From: an uncultured Allomuricauda sp.
GTDB taxonomy: Bacteria; Bacteroidota; Bacteroidia; Flavobacteriales; Flavobacteriaceae
Reading direction: 5' to 3'
Length of the DNA stretch: 64,000 bases
NCBI RefSeq assembly: GCF_947495325.1
Contig: NZ_CANLYK010000003.1
Coordinates: 186,001-250,000 of the forward strand
A program made the translations under genes and the position numbers. The notes under the pieces are model-generated. The model saw nothing but the letters and a program-made list of their open reading frames with translations, searched no databases and was not told the DNA's origin. Positions 1-9,038 of the stretch are shown here, piece after piece; the first letter of the stretch is position 1; each line of letters opens with the position of its first letter.

Positions 1-1451
1 AAAGATGGGGTGATCAAGCCGCTAAGTCCAATAATATCTACCTGCTCTTCTTTGGCCTTATTGATGATTTTTTCCGGTGGCACCATAACCCCCATATCTA
101 CAATTTCATAATTATTGCAAGCAAGGACTACGCTAACAATGTTCTTCCCAATGTCGTGCACGTCTCCCTTAACTGTTGCCATTAAAATTTTTCCAGCACC
201 TTTTGTATCTCCTATTTGAGGGTTTCGTAATTTCTCTTCTTCGATATAAGGCAGTAAATAGGCCACGGCCTTTTTCATTACCCGAGCAGATTTGACCACT
301 TGGGGAAGAAACATTTTTCCGCTTCCAAATAAATCGCCTACCACGTTCATTCCGGTCATTAAATGTCCTTCTATTACCTCAATTGGTTTGGAAACAGAAA
401 CTCTCGCTTCTTCTACATCTTCCTCAATAAATTGATCTACACCTTTTACCAAGGCACGGGTAATTCGGTTTTGCAATGGTTCTTCACGCCATGATAAATC
501 CACTTTACTTTCTTTGGCCTTGCCAACCACCGTTTCAGCAAATTCCAACAAGCGTTCTGTGGCATCATCCCTCCTATTTAGGATAACATCTTCTACATGC
601 TCCAATAAATCTTTTGGTATATCATCATAAACCTCGAGCAGAGCAGGGTTTACGATACCCATATTCATTCCCGCTTTAATCGCATGATATAAGAAAACGG
701 AATGCATGGCTTCCCTAACCCCGTTGTTTCCTCTAAAAGAAAATGAAACATTACTGACTCCGCCGCTTACACTGCAATGCGGTAAATTTTCACGTACCCA
801 TTTTGTACTTTGGATAAAATCAAGTGCGTTTAGTTTGTGCTCTTCCATCCCTGTAGCAACAGGGAAGATATTAAGGTCAAATATGATGTCTTCTGGGGCA
901 AAATTGACCTTATCTACCAAAATCCGATACGACCGCTCTGCAATTTCCTTACGTCTTTCCAGGTTATCCGCTTGTCCAACCTCATCAAAAGCCATTACAA
1001 TAACAGCGGCTCCATAGCGCTTTATTAATTTGGCATGATGAATGAATTGTTCTTCCCCTTCCTTTAAACTTATTGAGTTAACTACACATTTTCCCTGCAC
1101 CACCTGAAGTCCGGCTTCAATAATATCCCATTTGGAACTGTCAATCATTATGGGTACACGCGCAATATCCGGTTCAGCTACAATTAAGTTCAAAAACGTA
1201 ACCATGGCTTCTTTCCCATCAATTAGACCATCGTCCATATTGATGTCTATTATTTGGGCACCTCCTTCAACTTGGTGACGGGCAACATCCAATGCCTCAT
1301 CAAATTTCTCTTCCTTAATTAACCGAAGGAATTTTTTAGATCCTGCAACATTAGTTCGTTCTCCAACATTTACGAAATTACTTTCGGGCGTAATTACCAA
1401 AGGTTCAAGCCCAGAGAGTTTTAAAAATCGTTGTTCGTTGTTCGTTGTCAT
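1..1451 (-). CDS. metH: Cobalamin-dependent methionine synthase, pterin/B12 half (3' end beyond window)
   Basis: Second half of a split MetH, which transfers the methyl group of methyltetrahydrofolate through cobalamin to homocysteine in the cytoplasm. Translating the minus strand from the ATG at 1451 gives an uninterrupted frame to the window edge. It opens with the pterin-binding domain ([14 protein letters not shown] near residue 26, then the [13 protein letters not shown] motif). It ends in the B12-binding domain: the cobalt-ligand motif DVHDIGKN lies near 150-175 and [10 protein letters not shown] at the very edge. The homocysteine-binding half is the separate upstream gene 15 nt away, so the two are surely cotranscribed under the SAM-I leader. 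The rest of the B12 domain and any reactivation domain lie outside. The truncation is the window boundary, not a mutation. Confidence 0.95.
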   Translation of the reverse strand, partial: MTTNNEQRFLKLSGLEPLVITPESNFVNVGERTNVAGSKKFLRLIKEEKFDEALDVARHQVEGGAQIIDINMDDGLIDGKEAMVTFLNLIVAEPDIARVPIMIDSSKWDIIEAGLQVVQGKCVVNSISLKEGEEQFIHHAKLIKRYGAAVIVMAFDEVGQADNLERRKEIAERSYRILVDKVNFAPEDIIFDLNIFPVATGMEEHKLNALDFIQSTKWVRENLPHCSVSGGVSNVSFSFRGNNGVREAMHSVFLYHAIKAGMNMGIVNPALLEVYDDIPKDLLEHVEDVILNRRDDATERLLEFAETVVGKAKESKVDLSWREEPLQNRITRALVKGVDQFIEEDVEEARVSVSKPIEVIEGHLMTGMNVVGDLFGSGKMFLPQVVKSARVMKKAVAYLLPYIEEEKLRNPQIGDTKGAGKILMATVKGDVHDIGKNIVSVVLACNNYEIVDMGVMVPPEKIINKAKEEQVDIIGLSGLITPS

Positions 1452-1465
1452 AAATCGATTCCTCT

Positions 1466-2467
1466 TTATGCTGGAATTGCAATTTTTCTTGGTTTGTACT
1501 CCTTTACCAAATCTGCAATAGCTGAAATATGTTCCGGTGTTGTACCGCAACAGCCACCGACTATATTTATCAAACCCTTTTCTACATATTCCTTGATTTG
1601 GTCTGCCGTTTGTTCCGGGGTTTCATCATATTCACCAAAGGCGTTGGGCAAACCGGCATTGGGGTGTGCTGAAACACCATACCCAGTTTTTGCCGAAATA
1701 ACCTCCAAATGAGGGGTAAGCTGTTTGGCTCCTAAGGCACAATTGAATCCAACGGTCAAAATAGGAATGTGAGAAATGGAAATTAAAAAGGCTTCTGCTG
1801 TTTGACCGGATAAGGTACGTCCGGATGCATCTGTGATTGTACCGCTCACCATGACAGGAACGGTACTATTTCGTTCTTCCTTTACTTCTTCGATGGCGAA
1901 GAGTGCCGCTTTTGCATTCAATGTATCGAAAATGGTCTCAACCAAAAGAATATCCGAGCCACCATCCAATAGAGCTTCTACCTGTTCTTTATAAGCTATT
2001 CTAAGTTCATAAAAAGATACAGCCCTGAACCCTGGGTCATTGACATCTGGCGACATGCTAGCCGTTTTATTTGTTGGACCAATGCTACCAGCTACAAATC
2101 TTGGCTTATGTGGCTCTTTTGCCGTGAATTCATCAGCAACCTTTTTTGCAATCTTTGCCGATTCATAATTGAGTTCATACACCAACTCTTCCATATGGTA
2201 ATCTGCCATGGCAATTGTAGTACCCGAAAAGGTATTGGTTTCCACAATATCCGCTCCGGCGGCAAAATATTTTCGGTGTACTTCCGCTATAGCCTCAGGT
2301 TGAGTTAATGAGAGCAGGTCATTATTTCCTTGGAGTGGATGTTCCCAATCTTTAAATCGGTTTCCTCTAAAATCTTCTTCCTGAAATTTATAGCGTTGTA
2401 ACATGGTACCCATGGCACCATCTAACACCAAAATCCGTTCTTGTAAAATTTCTTCAATACTTTTCAT
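1466..2467 (-). CDS. metH: Methionine synthase, homocysteine S-methyltransferase half
   Basis: 333-residue stand-alone homocysteine-binding barrel, equal to the N-terminal module of MetH. It binds homocysteine through zinc and receives the methyl group from the cobalamin half encoded just downstream. The zinc cysteines are visible: Cys243 in [11 protein letters not shown] and the pair Cys306-Cys307 in [10 protein letters not shown]. The N-terminal [12 protein letters not shown] motif is typical of the family. The ATG at 2467 has a purine-rich GGGG stretch about 9 nt upstream, and that stretch lies inside a palindrome that could hide it. The leader carries a SAM-I riboswitch, so high SAM should lower expression. 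Splitting MetH into two genes is common in Bacteroidota. Confidence 0.95.
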   Translation of the reverse strand: MKSIEEILQERILVLDGAMGTMLQRYKFQEEDFRGNRFKDWEHPLQGNNDLLSLTQPEAIAEVHRKYFAAGADIVETNTFSGTTIAMADYHMEELVYELNYESAKIAKKVADEFTAKEPHKPRFVAGSIGPTNKTASMSPDVNDPGFRAVSFYELRIAYKEQVEALLDGGSDILLVETIFDTLNAKAALFAIEEVKEERNSTVPVMVSGTITDASGRTLSGQTAEAFLISISHIPILTVGFNCALGAKQLTPHLEVISAKTGYGVSAHPNAGLPNAFGEYDETPEQTADQIKEYVEKGLINIVGGCCGTTPEHISAIADLVKEYKPRKIAIPA

Positions 2468-2477
2468 AACACTATTC

Positions 2478-2491
2478 CCCTTTTAAAAGGG
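2478..2491 (-). promoter_or_regulatory. Candidate SD-masking hairpin in front of metH
   Basis: Perfect 14-bp palindrome (minus strand CCCTTTTAAAAGGG) between the SAM-I aptamer and the metH start. The GGGG that would serve as Shine-Dalgarno, about 9 nt before the ATG, forms its 3' arm. There is no following T-run, so attenuation of translation rather than transcription is the likelier output. The regulatory role is inferred from position. Confidence 0.5.
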
Positions 2492-2501
2492 TTATATCGA
2501 T

Positions 2502-2643
2502 ATATCAAGAAAAGTGTAGGAAATACGTAGCTGTGTATTTATTACGTTATCCATCCCAAAATGGGTAGAATGTAGCACCTTCTTTACGGCTAAAGGGTTG
2601 CTAAGGTTTCACAGGGTCTAATCCCTCCACCTTTCTTGATAAC
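2502..2643 (-). ncRNA. SAM-I (S-box) riboswitch upstream of split metH
   Basis: Minus-strand leader with the S-box core: TATCAAGAAAGGTGGAGGG, then GACCCTGTGAAACCTTAGCAACC, a variable P3 arm and AAGGTGC. The closing helix P1 pairs TATCAAGAAAG (about 2632-2642) with the 3' strand around 2503-2513, and a P4 stem AAATAC/GTATTT lies between them. It accounts for about half of the 321-nt gap between metH and the reductase gene; the rest is a terminator and AT-rich promoter DNA. S-box RNAs bind SAM and switch off methionine genes. Confidence 0.93.
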
Positions 2644-2724
2644 AATTTCAATTTTTAAATGAACTAGACAACAAAATAACCACTCTTTGTCTTTAAAAAC
2701 AACTTAAATCTCTTTTTTTGTAAA

Positions 2725-2759
2725 GTTAAAACCTTCCAAAGTGGAACTAAGGAAGGTTT
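2725..2759 (-). terminator. Intrinsic terminator at the end of the cys operon
   Basis: Minus-strand hairpin AAACCTTCC / GGAAGGTTT with a 13-nt loop followed by TTAACTTT, directly after the reductase stop codon at 2789. It separates the cys operon from the SAM-I-led metH operon. The T-run is interrupted, so termination may be partial. Confidence 0.6.
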
Positions 2760-2788
2760 CTGACTAACTCAAAATAATCTAACAAAAC

Positions 2789-3850
2789 TTAGACTATGCT
2801 TTGCACCACTTCTTTTTTGGCTTCTTTTTTAGTGCCATCAAAACCTTCAACCCCTCCTACCGTGGTATATTTCATCACAAATCGTTTATCTGGATTGATA
2901 ATTTTATAGGCATACTGGCACATTACAGCCGCTTCATGGAATCCAGATAATATCAATTTCAATTTGCCTTCATACGTATTCACATCTCCAATTGCAAAAA
3001 CCCCGGGAATATTGGTTTGGTAATCTTTTGCGTTATTTACTTTGATTGCATTTTTTTCAATCTCCAGACCCCAGCTTCCAATAGGTCCCAATTTGGGTGA
3101 AAGTCCAAATAGTGGAATAAAATTATCCACTTCCAAATACTCGGTTTCTTTTTCTTTGTCGTTATATGCAATGACAACGCCGCTAAGGTCATTTTCACCA
3201 TGTAATTCGCTCACCTGAGCTTCGGTAAAAAGTTTTATCTTACCCAATTTTGCCAACTCAGAAGCCTTTTCAACAGAATCCAAGGCTCCTCTAAATTCAT
3301 TCCTTCTATGAACCAAAGAAACTTCTGAAGCAACATCTGCCAAGTAAATAGCCCAATCCAAGGCGGAATCTCCACCCCCTGCAATGACCACTTTTTTGTT
3401 TCGATATACCTCAGGGTCCTTTATAATATAGGAAACACCTTTGTCTTCATAATCGGCAATATTTGGAATAAGGGGTTTCCGCGGCTCAAAAGAACCCAAA
3501 CCACCTGCGATAACCACAACAGGTGCATGGTGTTGAGTCCCTTTGTTTGTGGTTACGATAAAAGAACCATCTTCTTGTTTCTCCAAACTTTCTGCACGCT
3601 CGCCAAAGGTAAATCCGGGTTCAAAGGGTTTTATTTGCTCCATCAGCTTATCCACCAAATCACCAGCCAAAATTTCCGGATACGCCGGAATATCATAGAT
3701 TGGTTTTTTTGGATAAATTTCAGAACATTGACCTCCTGGTTGAGGCAATGCATCTATTAAATGGGTCTTTAGTTTTAGCAAACCTGCTTCAAATACGGTA
3801 AAAAGTCCCGTTGGACCTGCTCCTATGATAATTATATCTGTTTTAATCAT
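2789..3850 (-). CDS. Ferredoxin--NADP+ reductase, thioredoxin-reductase-like type
   Basis: 353-residue flavoprotein that passes electrons between NADPH and ferredoxin. The FAD Rossmann motif GAGPTG is at residues 10-15 and the NADP-binding GGGDSA at 158-163, followed by a typical C-terminal IPGVFAIGDV segment. The CxxC redox pair of true thioredoxin reductase is missing, which places it with YumC-type ferredoxin reductases. It is the last gene of the cys operon, 1 nt after cobA and just beyond the ferredoxin-type sulfite reductase. The natural inference is that it supplies reduced ferredoxin for the six-electron reduction of sulfite. The pairing is inferred from context; no ferredoxin gene is visible here. 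Confidence 0.9.
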   Translation of the reverse strand: MIKTDIIIIGAGPTGLFTVFEAGLLKLKTHLIDALPQPGGQCSEIYPKKPIYDIPAYPEILAGDLVDKLMEQIKPFEPGFTFGERAESLEKQEDGSFIVTTNKGTQHHAPVVVIAGGLGSFEPRKPLIPNIADYEDKGVSYIIKDPEVYRNKKVVIAGGGDSALDWAIYLADVASEVSLVHRRNEFRGALDSVEKASELAKLGKIKLFTEAQVSELHGENDLSGVVIAYNDKEKETEYLEVDNFIPLFGLSPKLGPIGSWGLEIEKNAIKVNNAKDYQTNIPGVFAIGDVNTYEGKLKLILSGFHEAAVMCQYAYKIINPDKRFVMKYTTVGGVEGFDGTKKEAKKEVVQSIV

Positions 3851-3851
3851 C

Positions 3852-4628
3852 TTACTCTTTTTCTAATAACACTTCCTCTTTCTGCTGGTACTCTTTTTTG
3901 ATATTCACTATTTCTTGTCGATGATTTACCACTTCACCTATAATAATAATTGCAGGATTGGATAACTGCTGCTCCCTTGCCTTGTACTCAATAGAAGCAA
4001 CAGTACCAATACCTATTTTCTCTTTATCCGTAGTACCATTTTGTATAATAGCTACGGGTATATTTGATTTTCCCTCGCTTTTAAAAAGCTGCATAATCTC
4101 AGACAATTTTGACATTCCCATCAAAATCACCACTGTTGCATTTGACTTTGCGGCCAAGGCAACATCTTTAGATAGCTTATGCTCTTTTGTAGTTCCTGTA
4201 ATCACCCAAAAACTCTCAGATGCTCCTCTTTTGGTAACAGGTATGTCTTGAGAGGCTGGTACAGATACTGAAGAGGAAATACCGGGAACAACATTAACTT
4301 CCAAACCATGTTTGGCAGCGAATTCTATTTCTTCAGCTCCCCGTCCAAAAACAAAAGGGTCACCTCCTTTTAACCGCACTACATGCTTGTCTGAATGTGC
4401 ACGATTTACAATCAAATCATTGATTTGTTCTTGTTGATAGGCATAACATCCTTTTCGTTTACCCACAAAGATTTTTTCGGCATCGGGTGCATAATCCAAT
4501 AGTTTTGTATCTACCAAAGCATCATACAACACAACATCTGCTTTTTGTAATGCCTTAATGCCCTTTAGGGTAATTAAATCCACATCTCCTGGACCGGCTC
4601 CAACTACTGTCAATCTTCCCTTATGCAT
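3852..4628 (-). CDS. cobA: Uroporphyrinogen-III C-methyltransferase
   Basis: 258-residue SAM-dependent methyltransferase that adds the two methyl groups making precorrin-2, the first committed step to siroheme. Family signatures are VGAGPGD at 9-15 and LKGGDPFVFGRG at 86-97. It is single-domain, without the dehydrogenase/ferrochelatase half found in CysG, so another enzyme must finish siroheme. It overlaps the upstream sulfite reductase gene by 8 nt, which indicates translational coupling between the siroheme enzyme and its methyl supplier. It uses SAM made by metK in the same block. Confidence 0.93.
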   Translation of the reverse strand: MHKGRLTVVGAGPGDVDLITLKGIKALQKADVVLYDALVDTKLLDYAPDAEKIFVGKRKGCYAYQQEQINDLIVNRAHSDKHVVRLKGGDPFVFGRGAEEIEFAAKHGLEVNVVPGISSSVSVPASQDIPVTKRGASESFWVITGTTKEHKLSKDVALAAKSNATVVILMGMSKLSEIMQLFKSEGKSNIPVAIIQNGTTDKEKIGIGTVASIEYKAREQQLSNPAIIIIGEVVNHRQEIVNIKKEYQQKEEVLLEKE

Positions 4629-6711
4629 GAGCCAATTCCAATTTTCTGTATGCTTCCAATTGCTCCAAAACTAGTTTTGCATCTTTCAAATAGTTAGTTG
4701 CAAACACCAGTTCTGGTTTGTTTTTATTCAATTGAAGCGTAATATCTTCAAAACTCCCAGAAAAAGCTATTTTCCCAGATTCAACATATAATCTATCAAA
4801 ATCCTTAATTATACTGGCATGATTGTTTGTTTTTACTTTTTCCGATGTCAATAGTGCCTTGGCAGAATTCACAATGGATTGATACGAATAGTAGATGCTT
4901 GCGGCCCATTTTTCTTGAGCAAGTGCTTCTTCTGCATTTTGAATTTTTTCTTCACTCTCCAAGAATAAAGTTGCCACTAAATCAACAATAACCCCAGCAC
5001 ATTCTCCTACACCTATCTCCTTCTTATATTTTTCTGCATTCCCCCAATCAATAAAATCGTCTTGGGTAAGGTTTTCAATATCTGTTAACGGTTTTAGGAA
5101 ATCATAGAAATAATGTTCTCCTTTGTCCCAATAGTAATCTGCAAACGAAGCCCCGTTACCGTTGGCATTGAAATCATCCAAAATTAGACGCAACGCCTGA
5201 GGACCTCTTTTACTTGGAATTTTAACGACTTTATCCGCAAATCTTCCTTTACCATTTCCAAAATTTCCTCCGCCCAGCAAAACTTGCAAAGCAGGCGCCA
5301 CTAATTTATCTTTTGTTCGTACGGACATTCCCTGAAAACCAATATTTGCCATATTATGTTGTCCGCAGGCATTCATGCAACCACTTATTTTAATAACCAC
5401 ATCTGGGTTGCTGATATACTGTGGATATTCGGCCTTAATAACACGTTCCAACTCCTCTGCAATTCCTGTACTGCTTGCAATTCCTAAATTACAGGTATCT
5501 GTACCCGGGCATGCGGTGATGTCCAATGCTTTGTTATAACCAGCTTCTACAAATCCTAATTTTTGAAGTTCCAAGTAGAAAAACGGAACCAATTCCTCCT
5601 TCACATATGGAATTAGGATGTTCTGTCTAAGCGACAATCGTATCTCACCAGCTGCATAATTTTTAACCAAGTTTGCCAGTTCCCTGGCCTTGTCCGTATA
5701 AAAATCACCCAACAAAACTTTTATTCCAATGGCAACGTAGCCATTTTGTTTCTGAGGAATTAGATTGGTCGATTTCCACTGCTCAAATTTTTTAGTATCC
5801 TGAATCTGAACGGAAGGAGTATCAACACTTACTATTTCTGGCTTTGGGTAGTTTTCAAAATCTATGGGATAAGACTGATGTGGAATTGCCAATTGTTCTT
5901 CTTCCAAAAGTGTCTTGAATCCGTCCAACCCAATATCTTTCAATAGGAACTTCATTCTTGCTTTTGCACGACTCTTGCGTTCTCCATATCTATCAAAAAC
6001 GCGAATAGTCCCTTCCATTAATGGAATTATTTTATCCGATGGTAAAAAGTCATATAGCACATCCGCGTGACGCGGTTGGGAACCCAATCCACCCGCCAAT
6101 AGTACTTTAAAGCCTCTTTCTCCATTTTTGATTTTTGCAATAAAGCCTAAATCATGCATATAGGAAAGTCCAGTGTCAGCATCACTTGCTGAAAAAGACA
6201 CTTTGAATTTCCTACCCATTTCCTGGCCTATGGGGTTTCTTAGGAAATACTGAAAAACAGCATGGGCATATGGGGATACATCAAAAGGTTCATCAACATC
6301 GATTCCAGCTGTTTCACTTGCCGTAACATTTCGTACTGTATTTCCACAGGCTTCGCGCAAGGTAACATCATCCTTTTCCAATTGTGCCCACAATTCTGGG
6401 GTACGATCTAAATCAACATAATGAATTTGAATATCTTGACGGGTGGTAATGTGCAATCTTCCTCTGGAATATTCATCGGAAACATCACAAATACGAAGTA
6501 ATTGATTCGAAGTTACTTTTCCGTACGGTAATTTAATACGGATCATCTGTACGCCTTGTTGACGCTGCCCATAGACCCCTCTCGCCAAACGAAGACTCCT
6601 AAACTTTTCTTCATCAATTTTTCCTCCCCTAAATTGAAGGATTTTTTTCTCCAATTCTAAAATATCTTTTTCAACAACGGGATTCTCTATTTCTGTTCTA
6701 AAGCTTTGCAT
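4621..6711 (-). CDS. sir: Ferredoxin-type sulfite/nitrite reductase with C-terminal HEPN-like domain
   Basis: 696-residue siroheme/[4Fe-4S] reductase. Residues about 40-560 hold the duplicated ferredoxin-like and siroheme domains. The four cluster cysteines are Cys401 and Cys407 (ACPGTDTC) and Cys445 and Cys449 (GCMNACGQH), the C-X5-C...C-X3-C pattern of the family. Gene context (cysD, cysN, cysH, cobA) points to sulfite reduction to sulfide rather than nitrite reduction. From about residue 575 an extra helical tail of roughly 115 residues follows, with KWAASIYYSYQSIVNSAKAL and an NNHASIIKDF stretch resembling HEPN domains. The RX4-6H nuclease motif of toxic HEPN proteins is not evident. The tail's role is unknown. 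Confidence 0.93.
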   Translation of the reverse strand: MQSFRTEIENPVVEKDILELEKKILQFRGGKIDEEKFRSLRLARGVYGQRQQGVQMIRIKLPYGKVTSNQLLRICDVSDEYSRGRLHITTRQDIQIHYVDLDRTPELWAQLEKDDVTLREACGNTVRNVTASETAGIDVDEPFDVSPYAHAVFQYFLRNPIGQEMGRKFKVSFSASDADTGLSYMHDLGFIAKIKNGERGFKVLLAGGLGSQPRHADVLYDFLPSDKIIPLMEGTIRVFDRYGERKSRAKARMKFLLKDIGLDGFKTLLEEEQLAIPHQSYPIDFENYPKPEIVSVDTPSVQIQDTKKFEQWKSTNLIPQKQNGYVAIGIKVLLGDFYTDKARELANLVKNYAAGEIRLSLRQNILIPYVKEELVPFFYLELQKLGFVEAGYNKALDITACPGTDTCNLGIASSTGIAEELERVIKAEYPQYISNPDVVIKISGCMNACGQHNMANIGFQGMSVRTKDKLVAPALQVLLGGGNFGNGKGRFADKVVKIPSKRGPQALRLILDDFNANGNGASFADYYWDKGEHYFYDFLKPLTDIENLTQDDFIDWGNAEKYKKEIGVGECAGVIVDLVATLFLESEEKIQNAEEALAQEKWAASIYYSYQSIVNSAKALLTSEKVKTNNHASIIKDFDRLYVESGKIAFSGSFEDITLQLNKNKPELVFATNYLKDAKLVLEQLEAYRKLELAHA

Positions 6712-6785
6712 TTTATCTACTTTTCCTATCTACTTAATAGATTTTAAACGTATCGATTTTATTGTTTCAACCGGGAAGGGCATTC

Positions 6786-8033
6786 TTAACTTATAAACCC
6801 TACTCCAGCCGTATTATTTGTTCTACTATCAATAATAATGAAGGAACCATTTGTGCGGTGATCTTTGAACTTATCGTAAAAAAGCGGTCTGTTCAATTTT
6901 AAGTGCACCTTGGCAATATCGTTCATTTGTAAGGCCGTTACATTTTCCTCAATACCTGAATAGTCCGGATTTATCTTATGCTCAATGGCATCTACCTTGG
7001 CCAATACCTTATTGATGCCATGTTGAATTACATATTTACCTCCTGTCGTCATATTATCGGAATCCATCCATGAGACGGTTGCGGTAAGTTGCTTGTCTAT
7101 TGTTGGTAAATCTCCAACTTTGACCAGCATATCACCTCTACTCACATTTACTTCATCTTCTAAAGTTATGGTCACAGATGACCTTCTGGGAGCTGTTTGG
7201 TATGCGGTATCATAGAAATAGATGTTTTTTATCTTGGAGCGTGTCATTGATGGCAATACCACCACTTCGTCTCCAACACTTAATTCTCCTCCGTAAACTT
7301 TGCCTGCAAATCCTCTGAAATCATGAAATGCATCCGTTTTGGGGCGAACCACGTATTGCACTGGAAACCTTGGGGTTCCCGTATTATAAATATCATCCAA
7401 GTTCAGTTCTTCCAAATGCTCTAAAAGCGTTTGTCCTGAATACCAAGGTGTATTCTCTGAATGATTGACCACGTTGTCCCCTTTTAATGCGCTAACAGGT
7501 ATAAACGTAATTTTCTGTTCTTGGTAATCCCTTTTACCCATCAACTCTTCAAAGTCCGCTTTGATTTTGTTATAGGTTTCTTCCGAAAAATCTACCAAGT
7601 CCATTTTATTTATAGCCACAATAACATCCTTAACACGCAATAGATTATTGATGAAAAAGTGTCTGTTTGTTTGTTCTATTACTCCTTTACGGGCATCTAT
7701 CAAGATAATAGCCGCTTGTGATGTTGAAGCGCCTGTAACCATGTTTCTGGTATACTCAACATGCCCTGGGGTATCTGCAATGATGTAACTTTTTGTTGCT
7801 GTTGAAAAATAAATATGGGCCACATCGATAGTGATTCCTTGCTCACGTTCAGCCACCAAACCATCCGTTGCCAACGAAAAATCAAGATAATCATAGCCTT
7901 TTTGCTTACTTGTTTTTTCAATGGCCTCCAACTTATCATCGGTCAACGATTTTGTATCATACAACAAACGTCCTATCAAGGTACTTTTTCCGTCATCCAC
8001 ACTACCTGCGGTAGCAATTTTCAATACTTTCAT
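6786..8033 (-). CDS. cysN: Sulfate adenylyltransferase subunit 1 (GTPase)
   Basis: 415-residue regulatory GTPase of ATP sulfurylase; GTP hydrolysis drives formation of adenosine-5'-phosphosulfate by CysD. The G1 motif is AGSVDDGKST at 9-18, G3 is DTPGH at 87-91 and G4 is NKMD at 142-145, followed by EF-Tu-like beta-barrels. The frame opens further upstream inside cysD, but the ATG at 8033, 4 nt after the cysD stop, gives the normal N-terminus MKVLKIATAG and is chosen here. There is no fused APS kinase (CysC) domain, unlike many bacterial CysN proteins. Confidence 0.95.
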   Translation of the reverse strand: MKVLKIATAGSVDDGKSTLIGRLLYDTKSLTDDKLEAIEKTSKQKGYDYLDFSLATDGLVAEREQGITIDVAHIYFSTATKSYIIADTPGHVEYTRNMVTGASTSQAAIILIDARKGVIEQTNRHFFINNLLRVKDVIVAINKMDLVDFSEETYNKIKADFEELMGKRDYQEQKITFIPVSALKGDNVVNHSENTPWYSGQTLLEHLEELNLDDIYNTGTPRFPVQYVVRPKTDAFHDFRGFAGKVYGGELSVGDEVVVLPSMTRSKIKNIYFYDTAYQTAPRRSSVTITLEDEVNVSRGDMLVKVGDLPTIDKQLTATVSWMDSDNMTTGGKYVIQHGINKVLAKVDAIEHKINPDYSGIEENVTALQMNDIAKVHLKLNRPLFYDKFKDHRTNGSFIIIDSRTNNTAGVGFIS

Positions 8034-8037
8034 ACTT

Positions 8038-8985
8038 CTAAAAATAACCTTGTTGTTTACGTTTTTCCATTGCTGCTTCGGAGCGCTTATCATCAATTCT
8101 GGCTCCTCGTTCGGAGATTTTTGATTCCCTGATTTCAGCTACCACTTTTTCAATTGTATCAGCATGGGATGCAACGGCTGCCGTACAAGACATGTCTCCT
8201 ACCGTTCTAAAACGCACCATTTGCTCTTCTACTGCTTCTTCTTCCGCTCTAAATACCACATCGTCCTCTGCAGACCAGATAAGTCCATCTCTTAAAAAGA
8301 CATTTCTTTTGTGTGCAAAGTATATGGATGGAATCTCAATATTTTCTTTTTGGATATAACTCCAAACGTCTAATTCTGTCCAGTTGCTTATTGGGAATAC
8401 CCGTACATTTTGACCTATTTCAATTTCACCGTTCAGCATATCAAACAATTCCGGACGTTGGTTTTTTTCATCCCACTGTCCAAAATCATCACGAACGGAA
8501 AAAATACGTTCTTTGGCCCTTGCCTTTTCTTCATCCCTTCTTGCCCCTCCAATACAGGCATCAAATTTGAACTCTTCAATAGCATCCAATAATGTGGTTG
8601 TCTGTAACATGTTTCTACTGGCATATTTACCAGTCTCTTCAACCACTTTTCCTTGATCTATCGAGTCTTGTACATTTCGGACAATCAGTTCAACACCCAA
8701 TTCCTCTGCCAGTCTATCGCGAAATTCTATAGTCTCTGGAAAATTATGTCCGGTATCAATATGCATTAAAGGAAATGGAATTTTGGCAGGCCAAAATGCT
8801 TTTTGTGCCAATCTTACCAGGGTAATTGAATCTTTTCCCCCAGAAAACAACAACACCGGCTTTTCAAACTGGGCAGCAACCTCGCGGATAATGTAAATAG
8901 CTTCATGCTCCAAAGCATTGGCATTTGGCCTATCCCTCAAGGCTTCTATTTCTGGTTTTTGTATTTCTTCTATAAATGTGCTCAA
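8038..8985 (-). CDS. cysD: Sulfate adenylyltransferase subunit 2
   Basis: 315-residue catalytic subunit of ATP sulfurylase, which joins sulfate to ATP to make APS. The PP-loop SGGKDS is at 48-53, followed by the family's MHIDTGHNFPETIEFRD segment. The C-terminus (ARIDDKRSEAAMEKRKQQGYF) is the usual CysD ending. It sits 53 nt after cysH and 4 nt before cysN, so the two subunits are made together. The first committed step of sulfate assimilation is therefore encoded inside the same operon as APS/PAPS and sulfite reduction. Confidence 0.96.
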   Translation of the reverse strand: MSTFIEEIQKPEIEALRDRPNANALEHEAIYIIREVAAQFEKPVLLFSGGKDSITLVRLAQKAFWPAKIPFPLMHIDTGHNFPETIEFRDRLAEELGVELIVRNVQDSIDQGKVVEETGKYASRNMLQTTTLLDAIEEFKFDACIGGARRDEEKARAKERIFSVRDDFGQWDEKNQRPELFDMLNGEIEIGQNVRVFPISNWTELDVWSYIQKENIEIPSIYFAHKRNVFLRDGLIWSAEDDVVFRAEEEAVEEQMVRFRTVGDMSCTAAVASHADTIEKVVAEIRESKISERGARIDDKRSEAAMEKRKQQGYF

Positions 8986-9038
8986 ATCAAATATTGTTTA
9001 TAGACCCCCTATTTTCTTTAGAGGTCATATTATTTTAT

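Noticed and set aside
1..1451. Possible truncated metH pseudogene, since no complete frame is seen here
   Set aside because: The frame is open and conserved to the window edge; the truncation is only the boundary.
4621..5000. HEPN-like tail read as part of a toxin-antitoxin system
   Set aside because: It is fused in frame to sulfite reductase, lacks a clear RX4-6H motif and has no MNT-type partner gene.
8034..8096. Longer cysN start inside cysD
   Set aside because: The extra 21 residues are not part of the CysN fold; the ATG at 8033 gives the standard N-terminus 4 nt after the cysD stop.
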